A DNA stretch of 64,000 nucleotides, taken from NCBI GenBank assembly GCA_037179515.1, contig JAXCGZ010009477.1:97501-161500 (forward strand), read 5' to 3'. Made by a program: the position numbers and the translations under genes. The notes under the pieces are model-generated. The model did no database searches. It was not told the origin of the DNA and worked only from the letters and a program-made list of their open reading frames with translations. Below, piece by piece: positions 30,992 through 43,440 of this stretch (the first letter of the stretch is position 1; each line of letters begins with the position of its first letter). Source of the DNA: Halocaridina rubra. Taxonomy: Eukaryota > Arthropoda > Malacostraca > Decapoda > Atyidae.

Positions 30992-31163
30992 TAATAATAA
31001 AAATAACGATAATAATTACCTTTCAGGTGCCATGGCAGGTATGGGCATAGGTATGTTCTTCCTAGGGGCACTTATTGGCATTCTTTTAATATTGGCATCC
31101 ATGAAAAAGCTTTCCCTGCCTGAGAGAATAGAGCTTTCAACAATTAGAAGAAAACCCAAGTAA
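28806..31163 (+). CDS. C-terminal four exons of an unrecognised single-pass membrane protein
   Basis: Four exons join in frame with GT/AG borders: 28806-29010, 29585-29770, 30252-30738 and 31027-31163 (TAA). The first exon begins with one base of a split codon, so upstream exons exist but are not found here. The visible 337 residues start YEERAPDMTKYDITPC. They are followed by an ordered-looking part (PLEFTTQVHDSLAQ, NLYAEFTLVDRPEVDG, NYLPVILYSPDYDTPG), then a long polar and acidic region (exon 3, KADDSFYDDPETYGKEEKK). One hydrophobic helix follows (GMFFLGALIGILLILASM), then a short basic tail ending RRKPK. This fits a type I membrane protein with a cytoplasmic tail of about 20 residues. I do not recognise the family. 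It is convergent with ARFRP1. Confidence 0.75.
30068..30215 (+). mobile_element. SINE copy 1 (intronic)
   Basis: It has the family blocks GTAGTAGTGCACTGC (A-box position), a diverged B box, and GGGTGTTAGGAAGGGCATCCAGC. It lies in the second visible intron of the membrane-protein gene. Confidence 0.65.
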
Positions 31164-32262
31164 TAATATTTATTAGAAAAGGTAACATGACCATGCTTTT
31201 ATTACTTCAATGAACAAGCAATGTTCATTATAATTATTTATTTATATTATATAAAATATTGTGCAATGATATTTATATCTTTTTTTTTTAAATGAAACAT
31301 CACATCCACTGAGCCAGCGCAGTTCCCTACCTACATCAGCAAACTTCAGATAGTAAGATTCATATCAATCATACAACAAAAAACGCTAGAAGTACTAACC
31401 ACTTAGTAGCTTTGCCAAGCTTTTATATTTCCTTTTTCTTCTTCCATAAAACTCAGAAAAATAATAATGTTACAGACACCAGATGTAAAAGTTCATCTAT
31501 GCAGAGATAATTCAATTTCTTGCACCATCTACGTTCAACACATCTCTGCATTAAATTTTCATAATACATATAACGAAATGAAACTTACCAAATGTAAGAT
31601 ATCTCCAAAACAAAATAAAATAACTAAAGACAGTCTACTAAAAACTTCAGATTCTACATACCAGGCTGGGATGTACAGTTCGACTTGAAAAAAAAAATGC
31701 ACATATACAATTTACCTTGAACAACAATGAAGTTCTTTCATTACATCTTCAAATCAGGTACAAGGGAAGACACTATACTGGATTTATTAAATTTCTTGTC
31801 GCTGTTGGTAGGAGATGTTAATTCTGTGCCTGAGTTCCTTACTTACTGTAAAAGCCAACTAATAGAGAGATGATAGAAGGAAGGGCAATCTTATCTTCAT
31901 TGAATATTAATTTCTTTGCCATTAGACGGCTGAGAAATGAGGCGTTGACGTGTAGGATAAGGTATACTATGGGTTCTGTAGTTGTGGCCACCTTGATGAT
32001 TCAGTGGGATCAACAAATTAAAAAAAAATCCACATTTTTTTCTACGATTCCAATAAAGGATGTACTTCCGAATTACTGTACTACACAGTAAATTAGGTTA
32101 CATACATAGAGACATGCAATCTGAGGTAAACCTAGAATACACTTGCCTATACATTCATATATCACATTGGTTCATTTAGCTAGGACATAGAAGACTCTCT
32201 CCTTAAATACAAAGATATACTGCATATTTTTTCTTCAACAAGACATAAAGTATTGGCTGAAA

Positions 32263-32419
32263 GGGGGCCGTAATATCACAGTGGTCAGTGCTTAACTCGG
32301 GAAGTGACAAACCTATGTTTGAGCCCACCATGAGGTGCTAGGAAGTGCATCCAGCCTTAGTTTCCCAGCTCCAAATTGAGTCAATCCCCATTCATAAAAC
32401 AGCAAACAACAACAACAAC
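32263..32419 (+). mobile_element. SINE copy 2
   Basis: It begins GGGGGCCGTAATATCACAGTGG, has the B-box-like ATGTTTGAGCCCACC, then the body AGTGCATCCAGCCTTAGTTTCC, and ends in an AAC-rich tail (CAAACAACAACAACAACC). Confidence 0.75.
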
Positions 32420-33584
32420 CAAAACTTAGTCCCACCATGACCAATCTTAACCAATCTCTCAGTTGTTCTAGGACATGGAAAAGTTTCATCAAGGATAAAA
32501 CTCTCAGCTCTGTTCTACTATCCACTTTAGTTGGCTTTTATGAGGCAGGAAATATTAGAGCAGAGTTCTCTCACGCCAATATCAGGGATATCCCTTTCCA
32601 TCTGGCCCTTATGGCATACAGGGAGTATGAGGGTGAAATACTGTTTGATACAAAATACATACATGATACTCACACACATAGTAAATGCTTCATCAACCCT
32701 GTGTAAACAATCGTGGAAACGTAAAAACCCAACACACATATTCAGTAATCAAACTTTTACAATAATCTGGTTTAGATTTACAATATTTTGCCTGTTAACT
32801 TTCAATATTCAGTCAGTTTTCCTTACAATTCTTAGTTTATACACTTAACATATAAATATTAAAACAAGACTGTATATACATATTTTATTAATATTTCAAT
32901 ATATTCACATATGAGCATACTTAGTTTTATAAGAAAGTTCCTGGTACTGTTGTTCTTAATGTAGGTGTAGGTCTACCATACAGCAAGTATTATTGTAACT
33001 AGTATATAACAATCACTTATTGCAATTCAATATACGATTTAAACGGCCTACAATAATGTATCACAAAATATGTAAAAACTTTAATACATAAAAATACCTT
33101 TCAATAAGTAATGAATATATATAATTGATACAACTATCTCACTCAAAAATTATGTCATTTTCTTTTTCTGGTATTGCCATCAATTAAGACTATCTTTTCG
33201 CACTAAGTTGGTCTCCTAGTCATGAACCTTCTAGGTACTCACATAAGTACAGGGTGGGCCAAATGTTGCAGTTATTTTCTTTTTCGCCCTTCTTGTGTAC
33301 GATTCCCTCAGTGGTATTAAAGAGTAGTGATAATCAGGAAGGGCTTCAGTGAGATAACCAATCACCCAGAATGTTGAAAAGAGATTAAAAGCCATTATTT
33401 ATGATCCACCTTTTACAAATATGAATTTAAAGGCAAAGCAGCAGCTTAAGGATAAAATGAAATTTGGACTGTGTATGCCTAACTCTGCAAAACTGTAACT
33501 ATCATCAGGTGGAGAAGAGTGAATAATAAACCAGCATTCCCTACATATCAAATGAGCCAAAAAATTCTTCTTCCTGCCAGTGCT

Positions 33585-33735
33585 TTTTTTTTTACTATTA
33601 CTCCCAATTATGAGAACAGACAGACAGGCTGGAGCTGAGGAATAAGTCCTTCCTGATGCCCAGCAGTGAAAATGTTATGGGTTTGTCACTTCCTGAGTCG
33701 AGTGCTCTAAACACTCCGCTACACCTGACAAATAG
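33585..33735 (-). mobile_element. SINE copy 3
   Basis: Reverse orientation: GAGTGCTCTAAACACTCCGC is the complement of the A-box region, GGGTTTGTCACTTCCTGAGTC follows the family, and a T-rich tail lies at 33585-33592. Confidence 0.65.
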
Positions 33736-34216
33736 GACATAAAGCCTTTTCCCTTCCTTTTTTTTCTTTTATTCTTTTACCCACTATGCAAGCACTAGCA
33801 ATGGGATAATGTTAAACAAGGATATAAATATTGAGGAGAGAACAAGAAAGTTAAATAAACAAAGATATTACAGATATGCAAAATACAAAGGATCTTGTAA
33901 AGAAGAGGATAACCAGAATCCCATGTAAAGTTAAATAACCATGTATCCTGTTGGGTTAGCTTTACTTAGCTTAGGTGACTTATCTCGTAAATATCAATAA
34001 CACAAGAGCACCTGAGATAACTGTTCTTTTCAAGATCCCATTAAGTTAATAAACATTACATCGAAAAAGACAACCCTCAATAAAAAATTCAGCAATTCAA
34101 ACTTATTTCCCTTGTTATATCCACCACTTTCTCACATTACTTTCACCAATACTAGCTTTACACATATTGATAGATTAGAAACACCATCTATACATAACAA
34201 TTCTCAAGATGTCATA

Positions 34217-34392
34217 TGGGGACTTTAGTAGCGCAGTGGTAGGATACTCAACTCATGAGGTGTCAGACCCCTTGTTAGAGCTAAAGATGAAATGAAGGGA
34301 AGGGTATAAAACCCTATCTCTCCAGGTTCAATCCGTCAGTGTCCATCCTCAATTGGAAACTAATAATGACAAATAAAAACTAAAAAAAATAA
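34217..34392 (+). mobile_element. SINE copy 4
   Basis: It begins GGGGACTTTAGTAGCGCAGTGG, a good A box (TAGCGCAGTGG), with the body diverged and an A-rich tail (CTAAAAAAAATAATAAT). Confidence 0.65.
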
Positions 34393-37300
34393 TAATTCTA
34401 AAGTTATAATATGAGAGAAAATTGCAAAGTGCACATAACAATATCATCTAAATGTCCAGCATACAATGTCTTTTATACCTTTGATACATCACAGGATAAT
34501 ACAATAACAGTTAAGGTAAAGGTGTGCCCTCCCATGTTAATACAGTGGGACTTGGCATATTTAAAAAAAAAATTCTCGCATAAATCCTACAAAATCAACA
34601 CCAGCAAAGACAAGTATTACAAGATATGTTTTACTAAATATAAGGGAAGACATGCCGGAGTGCAATATAGTACTGAAAGTTCATAAAAACAATTGAAACT
34701 GTTAATTACAATTATCCTTAACAAAAATATGCTGTTCTGCTATCTAATAGGTGTCCTTTTAAGTAGAAATTAATAAATGCATGTTTACTGAAGATTTAAA
34801 TTTCGATATAGTCACAAGAAACAGCTTAAAAAAAAAAAAAAAAAAATCTATGGTGTGATAGAGGGTTGGTACACATCAGTACAAGCAAGGGTGTACAGTC
34901 AACAAAGAGTCACAAATCTAACCTCCTAAAAGGATTATTTGTATGTCTATTAATGTGGATGGACATTTATTCCAAGAAAATATATATGCAATATACGCCA
35001 AATAAATTTTAACTCGCTGGGGGAAACACCTGTTCAGTGTTCCCCTGCGAAGGTGTCATATGGTTATGACCCACACAACTAGGTACCTGTTGGAGGAGTA
35101 TCCTAAATCAAACATGGGTCTTGGGATAAGGGATGCGATATCTATTGAATCTCCTCCTTTATAAAGCATCAAGTATTTGCATTGACTCAGCCTACCCCGT
35201 TATTAACTTCAGGTGATAAAGAAGTGGTGACTGGCAAGCATCTACTCTCTCCACAAAAAGTTTTCTTTTTTCTTGTCACAGGACAGCTAGCAGAAAAGGA
35301 AGAATGGACTGGGGGATTAATATACTTCTACCTCGATTATAGTGGTAAAGGTGTGCCCTCCCATGTTAGAACAACGGGACTTGGTGTAGTTAGAAATAAA
35401 CTGGGCATCATTCTAACAAAATCAGTTACAAGTAAATTAACACTCATGCTAATAAGGTCTGTTAAACTTTAATCAGAAATCATACTAAGAAAATTAGTTA
35501 CAACAGAGCAAGAAATACGTGTAAAAGATTAATAGTGTATTTAACCACTCAAAGTACTTTTTCTTTTTCAACAGTCAGTCATATCCCACCAATGGCGAAA
35601 GTATTGCCATAACCAAATAAAAGGGGTGGTAGCAGGGCTTTACCATACAAAATATATCTTCACTATATTCAGCAGCTATTTGGTGAGAAAGAAAAAAATT
35701 CGAGGAGGAAGGGGACTGTCAGCCCTTTGCACCCACAGGGTGGCCCCAACTGAACAAAAGATGAGGTAACAGGGTTTCATCACACCAAGTGTATCTTCAT
35801 CCCACCCACCAGCTAATTTTGGCAAGACAAACAAAAATCAGGGATGAAGGGACATCCTACCTTAAAGTTTTTTCCTCTAGAAGATACTCATGAAATACAG
35901 GAGTGCGAAATTCTTTCTCCCCCAAAACCAAGGATAAAGGAATGCAAAATTATAAAAAGTCTGATTTTACAATTCGTAAATTACTATGGTTACTAGCTCT
36001 ATTCCAACAGGATAAACATAGCATACAATCCGAACCAGTTAATACAAATATACAAGCTCCTCAAATTGACTTAAAAAAAATTAACATAATAGATCAACAA
36101 AGACTGGAAAGTATTTTCTTAAACAAAAGTTTCTTATGTAACTTGTCATAAAGTCTCTGAATTTCAGTACCCTTTTGCCAACTAGCCAGCTTTAGCAGGT
36201 TGTGAGGTTAGGTTAAAAAAATATATTTAAGTGGAAGAGAACTCATATGAATTTTACAGGTTTGGTACATTTTAGCACAACTGTTTTGGTGCCCAATGCT
36301 TGGAAGCTAAACCCAGTTTGGATACAACCCAATTAGTGACATATGTTCTGGTGTCAAGACGGCTTTTATATTTTGAAAACTTAACCATCTTTACAAAACA
36401 GATGGTGCCAAAACAGCCACACCAAAAGGTCAGCATCCAAACAGTATTGTAAAGTTGTCCCATTCTTCCACTTTACCTAGCCAGAATTATGCTTATGTCT
36501 TCATTTTAAATAGGCAAAAACTCTCTTGTGAATTCTAAAAAACAATGAAAAAGCTACTACTCCAAAACAAGCCATGATATACTGGAGGGAATTCTTGTCC
36601 ATTTAGTAAATTTAATAACAGAAAATACTAGATTTCTAAAACTGTAAGGGAATAATAACGTTATTCATCTCCAAAAATAGAATAAAGTCTCTCAAAATTA
36701 AAAATGTACACATATAACTGTAAAGTGCAACTTTAATATAATACATTTCAAAAGATATCAAAAACAAATAATCATTAACGTTCTAACAAAGACCTAAGTA
36801 TTACACTGTACATAACTCAAGCACACTTTTGTAAGTACCATTTCCAGTACTTTTGTATCACTGTACAGACACCACATTGTACATTATATAATATTCATCA
36901 TTACCATTCTGATATTCATCCCTCGGTACTAGTAGTGTTACTTATATTAGTATAACCAATATCAGTAACACACTAAGTGTGACAAAGCAAATGCTTAAAT
37001 CACATTAGTAATACTGTAATTCTAAATACAGTTCACAGATATAGTTTCCACTACATAGCAGAAAAACTCGCTCAGAATTCACGATATTTAAAAATTGTAG
37101 ACTGCATTACAATTATATTACAAAATACACTTCTGCTTTTTAAAATTTGCCAGTTAGGGTGCTTTATTTCGCAATAAAATGTTTGATTTAAGGAAACTAA
37201 AAATCACATTTCTCAGTATCAAGTGTATACAATGGCAGAATCTCCCTTTGTAAAAGGGGTGGCCGAGTCAAAGCACTCATCCTATCACCAGACGACCCGC

Positions 37301-38575
37301 TCATACTAGCCATCACATCCCGGCAGATTAGTGGCCAGCACAATTTCCCCTCATCATTATGCTTGAGTCACCCACAGAGTAAGTGGAGAAAACAGTACAT
37401 GGTTTACCCCACAATGCTTCATATCATGGCAACCCAGCTCCCGCCACAAGTCTTTCCAGTTTACAGCCTTGAACAGGTGCAAACTATATGAAGAATAAAT
37501 TTTTGAAATGTTAAAATAAGTCCTTGACAAGCAAACTCTTACACTTTCAACTCATAATCAAATTACAAACATGAGAAACTCCACCATACACTCTTACAAG
37601 TACACATTCAACAGACTCGCAAAATATTCCACAATGCACCTTTCAATCATTATGGAACACATATTGACTACAGACTTAGCAAGTATTAACTATGAGTATG
37701 GGAAATCAAGATTCTTCAGTATTCAGTGTAGCTTCATACTAATATAATTAAACATATTTTAAACATTCTAGACTTTCAGATATCTTTATCACCTACAATA
37801 GGTCTACATTCCACTGTTAAATATTGTAAATTAAACTACAATTCTGGCTTTTTCTTGTGAACATATATCACTTACACTCTGTTATTCACACAACATGTTG
37901 TATGTAGTACCACTGAAACATAATGAAATACAGTATATATACACCTTTATATTTTAACTTAATAGTCTAAAAACTCCATTTTTCTAGAATTGCATTATAA
38001 ACTTGGTTAAAAAGAGTGTACACTGTTTTCAAAAATATCACAAAATATTTCTAAACGTGCTTTTGTCTGTGATTATGCAAAAAACAACTGAATATCCTAA
38101 TGTAGCAAAAACAATCATAATGTAGAATTTTAAAATAGTAAATTTAAAGCTTACTGGTTATGCCTAGAAAAAAAAAATTATTTACAGTAAAAAATTATAA
38201 ATTTGACAGCAGTTTTTTTCATCTCAAAGGGCATTTTCAATATTTGGACCCTGCAAGTACTTGTTTACTTTATTTTTTTCTGGTTGTATATAACACTTCA
38301 CTGGCAAAGAAACTTTCAACTAAAAGTTATACAATCATGGATTCATCGTGTAAAATACAAGTATTATCAAGATTAGTGTAATTCACTCCAATGTATATTT
38401 TACTGGTGCACTGATAAGTTCCGTACAGAGTAAATATCACATAAAATTAACAAAATTAACAGTATTCTCCTGTTAAGAGTATATGGTCCTCTCAAACGAG
38501 CAATAAATATAAAGTGACATTATAGATTCATATAGTTCTGGAATAAAATCCTAACATTACTCTGCCAATGTAGCA

Positions 38576-41541
38576 TCAGGTATCATTGTGGTTTGGTGGG
38601 GGTCTAATATCGCTATTTCTTTTGATGCATTCCACGAGCCAGTCAATACCTTCATCTACACCTGCCCTGAAAATGAAAAGTATGGCCTATAGCTCTCAAA
38701 TCAAGTATAATTTATATGGTGTTAATAAAATAAAACCTTTTTAAAATTAAGGTAGTCCGTGGTAGCACATTACAGTGCTCAAGTCCATTGTGGGGCATTT
38801 GGAAGGGCATCCAGCCTTAATTCCCCAGTTCAACCTTTTTATGCCTACCCCAATTTAAATGAGGATTAATAGTGACAAAAAACTGCAAACAATAACAAAC
38901 TTACAAAGCATACACCAAAATGAAGTTTAATATAAATATTTAGGTTAACTGAGTCATAAATTTAATATAAATTAGATGCTTAACATCATAGTTAAAAGCA
39001 TCATTAAATAATATACTGATCATTCAAGTTCTCAGCCCCAAAGATAACTTGATGTACCAAGTTCTAAGCACACCTGCAGGTCTGTTTTAATATTATCCTA
39101 ATGGATGACAACACCACTACAGTAATTACCCCGTAAGAGCAGATACTGGCATAACCATACAATCTCTGCGACCAATAAGCTCTGCAGACTGATTGAAAAT
39201 AGGTTTAACTTCTCTCACTCCCATACAATCTTGTAGGTCTTGTTTGTTTGCCAAAACCAGGAGGGGTATACCCGACAAATTATCACTGCATATCATGCGG
39301 TCTGTCGAAAGTAAATATTATTATCTCACCTGAAACACAGTGCTATCAATTTGACTTCAGTCAGGAGTGCAAAATCCTGTTATCACTATAAAAAGGTGAC
39401 CTATTATTGGCTGGGGTTATAAGTGGCTGCCTAAGTCCCCAGCAAGATCCAAGGGTCAGTAATGAAAACTAATTCCCACATCTCTTGGTCAGCTTTATGT
39501 GATATCCTAAAAATAACCTTATTACGGGATTATGCACTAGTTAGTTTCATATTAAATGATTATACCACTGTAGTATAGCGTATTGACTCAAGTAATTTTA
39601 TCTTTAATCATCTATATTGAACATTATTCATATAGTAGAGCAACAATAACAAAAAGGTTTCTTTCTGCCGTTTACCAAAAGCCTCTTTCGATTCAGTCAT
39701 TCTCTCTCGGTCTGCTGAATCGACCATGTATATGACGGCATGACATTCTGCGTAGTACTGAAAACAAGAGAAATGGAATAAAAGCACCACTTTGTGTGTC
39801 ACATGAGTCTCCATTCAAATAGGGGTGGATTCAGAAAAGAGAAATGCAATAATAATTCATAATTGGAAAAGATGAGACTCGTAATATAAACATTATTTTG
39901 AGTAAGGGAGGAGATCTGTACATGATATAAAAATTTAAAAATTCTGATTGTTTAATAAATCATATCTTCCTCATCAATCAAAAATAATGAAAGATATACT
40001 GAGTAAGTTTTGAATTCAGCTATTACATTAATTAGATACTTGTTACCTACAGATAACTACAAAATTTTAAATGTAATTCTTCATCATATCTTAAAGAAAA
40101 ATTAAAAGTAGAAACATATAGTGACACTATCATTGGCTCCTTTCGTGGGACATAAACATGTCTGCAATAAAAATTTTATAAAACAAAAAAAAATTAAGAT
40201 ATGGTATTTAATTTTAATTTTTCACAGTAAGAAAGAGACTGGCATATATTTCACTGGATAACAAGTTTTTCTTACATTTTTCGTTCAAATAATACTAAGA
40301 AAGCATTCACTTCATATGCTATCGCACCTATTTGCGTTTGCGACTATAATTACACTCCCTTATATTGAAATTATAGTTTGTGTTCTATTCATCTATTACA
40401 TTATCTACATTAAGCTATAATCTACAAATTACTGCAGAAGTTTAAATGCAATTCTTACTGATTTAAAACAAAGATTAAACATTACCAACAAAACACAATT
40501 AAAATTTTTACCAGGCACCTAGGCACTAATTAAAGATATGGTGCACTATTTTTATTAGTCCCATTCAATTGGGAGTGAAAATAAACATATTAAAGCTGGG
40601 GGATTAGGGCTGGATGCTCTTAATGCAATGGACCTAAACCTGCAATATAATCACTTTCTAAACTGCACACTCTACCCCTGACCAGCTGCCGGTACTCAAT
40701 TTAAATAATGAAAAATATATACTGTACATGAAGAACCGGGCCTGTATCCAACTGTATGAAATCTCATTTCTAAGGAGGAAATATTCTATGCCCCCTCAGT
40801 ACTAATAGAGCAATCAATTTATCTGACACCAAGGATGAGAACAATGCAAAGATTTCATTTTCTAGACCTCAATCATGCAACAAAATACGTACCTTTTCCC
40901 ATAAAGGTTGTAATTCTTCCTGGCCCCCAAGATCCCAAAAACTTAACTTAATACCAGCATACGTAATTGCTCCTACATTCTGCCCAACAGTTGTAGTTAT
41001 TTTACTGGGGTTCAGACCTTTGTAGCCTCTAGTAAATTTGGTTTTGGCAGCTTCCAAATATGTCTAAAAAGAAAAGAATTTGACAAAAACAAGTGAATTC
41101 CCGAAGTTGAGACAATTACGAAAATTAGCTAAGCCTGTAAAGAAAAATTTAATTCTTCCATTTACATTTCACGATATTATGCAATCACTTATCTAAGAAT
41201 TATAAGGAGAACGTAAATTTGGTGTGAATATGTGGACAGAAAGCAAAAATTTAAGGGATCACAAAGTTTTGATGTCAGATCTTCTGATAGTCAAGATAAA
41301 TGGAAATATGGCTTAATATAAGTTAGCAAATTACAGGACCATATCTTAGAAACTGATTATGCAAGGCAAGTACACTTGACTGAAAAACCTTCAGGTCTAT
41401 CTGCCACAGTTTAACTTTGAGAACCAACAGGAAATACTTAATAAGACCGAGATGAGCTTATAATTATGATCATATTGGGAGATAACAATTCTAATATTTT
41501 CTAAAAGTAAATTAAAGCTGGTATCATCAAAATCAGCACTA

Positions 41542-41575
<34 letters not shown>

Positions 41576-42278
41576 GTAATAATAATAATAACAATAATAA
41601 AAATAAGAAAAGAAGAAGACAAAGAAGAACAATACCATACTACAGATAGAGATGTGTACAGGAGCATGTAATGATATTGTGTAACACACAAGTTTTCAAT
41701 CATGATTCAGAAAGGAAGGTCAATTAAAGATTTCTAAATGCTCTTAGAAGTTGCAACACATAAATACTGTAAGGCTAGAACATAAATAGAACTGTGTATA
41801 GAAAACCAATAAAACTGCATAATTTTCCTGTAATAAGTTTCTTACTCAAACCAGCTTACATAAGGGTCTAAGGAACACAGAATTCAGCTTAAAAACTGAA
41901 CAAATAAAAAACTTTTGGTAGGCAACATATAATTTAGAGAGCAATTTACTGAAGCACAATATAAATTCTCCATAATTACAAATCCATACAATGTCGTTGT
42001 CTGCCGTTTTATGTATCATTGCTACTATCCATTACAGGGGTGAAGAGAGAGGTTTGAGCTTGAGAATTAAGGCTGGATGCCTTCCCAACGCTCCTTGGTG
42101 AGCATGAACACAATTTTATCACTTCAAGAGTCAAGTACTCTAACCACTACGTATCCATACAAAATAATGGGAAAATAATACATACCGTCTTTCCTGCATT
42201 ATCTAGACCAAGAATCAGGACGAAGAACTCATCCTTCTTGAAAAGATATTTGTATAGTCCATAAAACAGAGTAAACAT
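38576..42278 (-). CDS. ARFRP1: ADP-ribosylation factor-related protein 1 (Arf-family GTPase)
   Basis: ARFRP1 is a trans-Golgi Arf-like GTPase needed for recruiting Arl1 and golgins. Coding exons are complement of 42186-42278, 40893-41063, 39676-39757, 39130-39301 and 38576-38666. All introns are GT-AG and all phases match. The product is 202 aa; the human protein is 201. It shows the P-loop GLDNAGKT (24-31), DLGGQE (75-80), NKQD (134-137) and SAL (169-171). The start MFTLFYGLYKYLF lacks Gly2, as in known ARFRP1, so it is not N-myristoylated like Arf1. The ATG lies 11 bases inside the second exon, so a noncoding first exon exists upstream. Introns hold several SINEs. All residues needed for GTP binding are present. 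Confidence 0.95.
38755..38900 (+). mobile_element. SINE copy 5 (ARFRP1 intron)
   Basis: A GTCCGTGGTAGCACATTACAG head is followed by GGAAGGGCATCCAGCCTTAATT and an AAAC-rich tail. The B-box segment is deleted. Confidence 0.65.
40553..40680 (-). mobile_element. SINE copy 6 (ARFRP1 intron)
   Basis: It carries the complement of the family body (GGGGGATTAGGGCTGGATGC) and of the tail region (ATTAGTCCCATTCAATTGGG). The tRNA-like head is diverged. Confidence 0.55.
41541..41612. repeat. (AAT)n microsatellite
   Basis: About 70 bp of imperfect TAA/AAT repeats in an ARFRP1 intron, followed by A/G-rich sequence. Long frames of Y or L across it are artefacts. Confidence 0.9.
42005..42155 (-). mobile_element. 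SINE copy 7 (ARFRP1 intron)
   Basis: It has the complement of the family body (TTAAGGCTGGATGCCTTCCC) and of the A-box side (CAAGTACTCTAACCACTAC), ending 25 bp from the first coding exon's donor site. Confidence 0.7.
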
Positions 42279-42319
42279 TATATTTCCACCTGAAAAACAA
42301 ACAGAGAATGATAAAACTA

Positions 42320-42440
42320 TTTTTTTTACTGCTTTATGTGACTATTATTTCCCATTATGGAGGGGTGGACACAGGCAACTTGTAACTTGATAGGTCCATC
42401 ACCTCCTAAATTTAGTATTCTAACCACTACATACTAATAA
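42320..42440 (-). mobile_element. SINE copy 8
   Basis: A diverged, shortened copy. The complement of the A-box side (TAGTATTCTAACCACTAC) and the 3' region (ATTATTTCCCATTATGGAGG) are recognisable. It lies in the 5' untranslated intron of ARFRP1. Confidence 0.5.
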
Positions 42441-42889
42441 AAACATACTTGTGTAGCTTATATTATACTGTACAAGAGGGTATTGCTTATATCAATAACT
42501 TGAATAAGATGAAAATAGCAAAACAAGAGTGCTTGAGTTCAAAACAAAGCTCTGATATGCTAAACCATTCCACATTAATTACCAGCATCAGAAATTGTTT
42601 TTAGTGGACAGCAATATATGAGAAATTTAAGATTCTGCTACTTTTCTTCATCTTGAATGTTTTATTGGTGCTTGGGCACGATGGGGGCAATTTTCTTTGC
42701 TTGTCCCAATGTCACAATCATTATAAACGAGATTAAAATAAAATAAAAAACAAAATTTTCCAGAATAGCTATATGAAATTACATAATCTTTATGGTCTCA
42801 AACTCTTTCCCCAAATCCAATTGTCCCAGTGAGGATAGGTAGGCCAAAAATCTTATATAGCAGTAGGTTGTCTTTAATATGGTGGTAAA

Positions 42890-43024
42890 TTTTTTGTATA
42901 GTCTCGATTAGTCCCCATGCAAAAAGGTTGGATGACCCTCCTAATGCTCCAGGGCAGAATCAAAACTGCGTTTGTTGGGCTCAGCTCTTCCTATTTCAAA
43001 TACTCTACTACTGAGCTACTACGG
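42890..43024 (-). mobile_element. SINE copy 9
   Basis: It contains AAAAGGTTGGATGACCCTCC, AATGCTCCAGGGCAG and AATACTCTACTACTGAGCTAC, the complement of a tRNA-like head. Confidence 0.6.
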
Positions 43025-43130
43025 GCTGGATGCCCTTCCTAAAGTCATATGGCAGGATTGAACTGCATTGTCAGGCTCCTCACTTCCCAACAAGTGTGCT
43101 CTATCATTAAGCTACCGCAGCCCCTAATTC
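43025..43130 (-). mobile_element. SINE copy 10
   Basis: It directly abuts copy 9. On the minus strand it begins GGGGCTGCGGTAGCTTAATG, a good A box, then has a TTCAATCC B-box-like core and the GGAAGGGCATCCAGCC body. It is the clearest tRNA-like head of the set. Confidence 0.7.
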
Positions 43131-43274
43131 AATATGCTAGTAAAAAAACCCAATACAGTGTTCCCATTTGTCATGTCTTTCTGGTAACTATTAGGACTAC
43201 TAGATTAATTCAATAACTGGCACTATAGGTCCAACAAAGTATGCCAACATATACAAACAATGTAATTTTTGGCC

Positions 43275-43440
43275 TACACTTTTCTTTTCCTTTTATGTGT
43301 CAAACTCAGTCCTCATTTCAGTGGGAGTAGACATAGACAAGTCAGAGCTCGGGGATTTAGATTGGATGCCCTTTCTAATGCCCTGGGGTAATATCAGAAC
43401 CTCTTCAGTCAGGTTTGACACTTACGGACTCTTCCGCTGT
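43275..43440 (-). mobile_element. SINE copy 11
   Basis: It contains GATTTAGATTGGATGCCC, CTAATGCCCTGGGG and TCCTCATTTCAGTGGGAGTAG, the complement of the family's 3' half. Confidence 0.6.

Larger units (their letters stand above)
31164..38575. other. Intergenic region between two convergent genes
   Basis: No coding sequence recognised in 7.4 kb of AT-rich DNA. It contains SINE copies at 32263, 33585 and 34217, a dispersed pair sharing AAGGTGTGCCCTCCCATGTTA (34518 and 35348), and a loose tandem pair around 35620 and 35770. The 3' untranslated ends of both genes also lie here; an AATAAA on the minus strand at about 38268-38273 is a candidate poly(A) signal for ARFRP1. Confidence 0.5.

Noticed and set aside
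41397..41689. Poly-Leu and poly-Tyr frames on the minus strand
   Set aside because: They are translations of the (AAT)n tract in an ARFRP1 intron.
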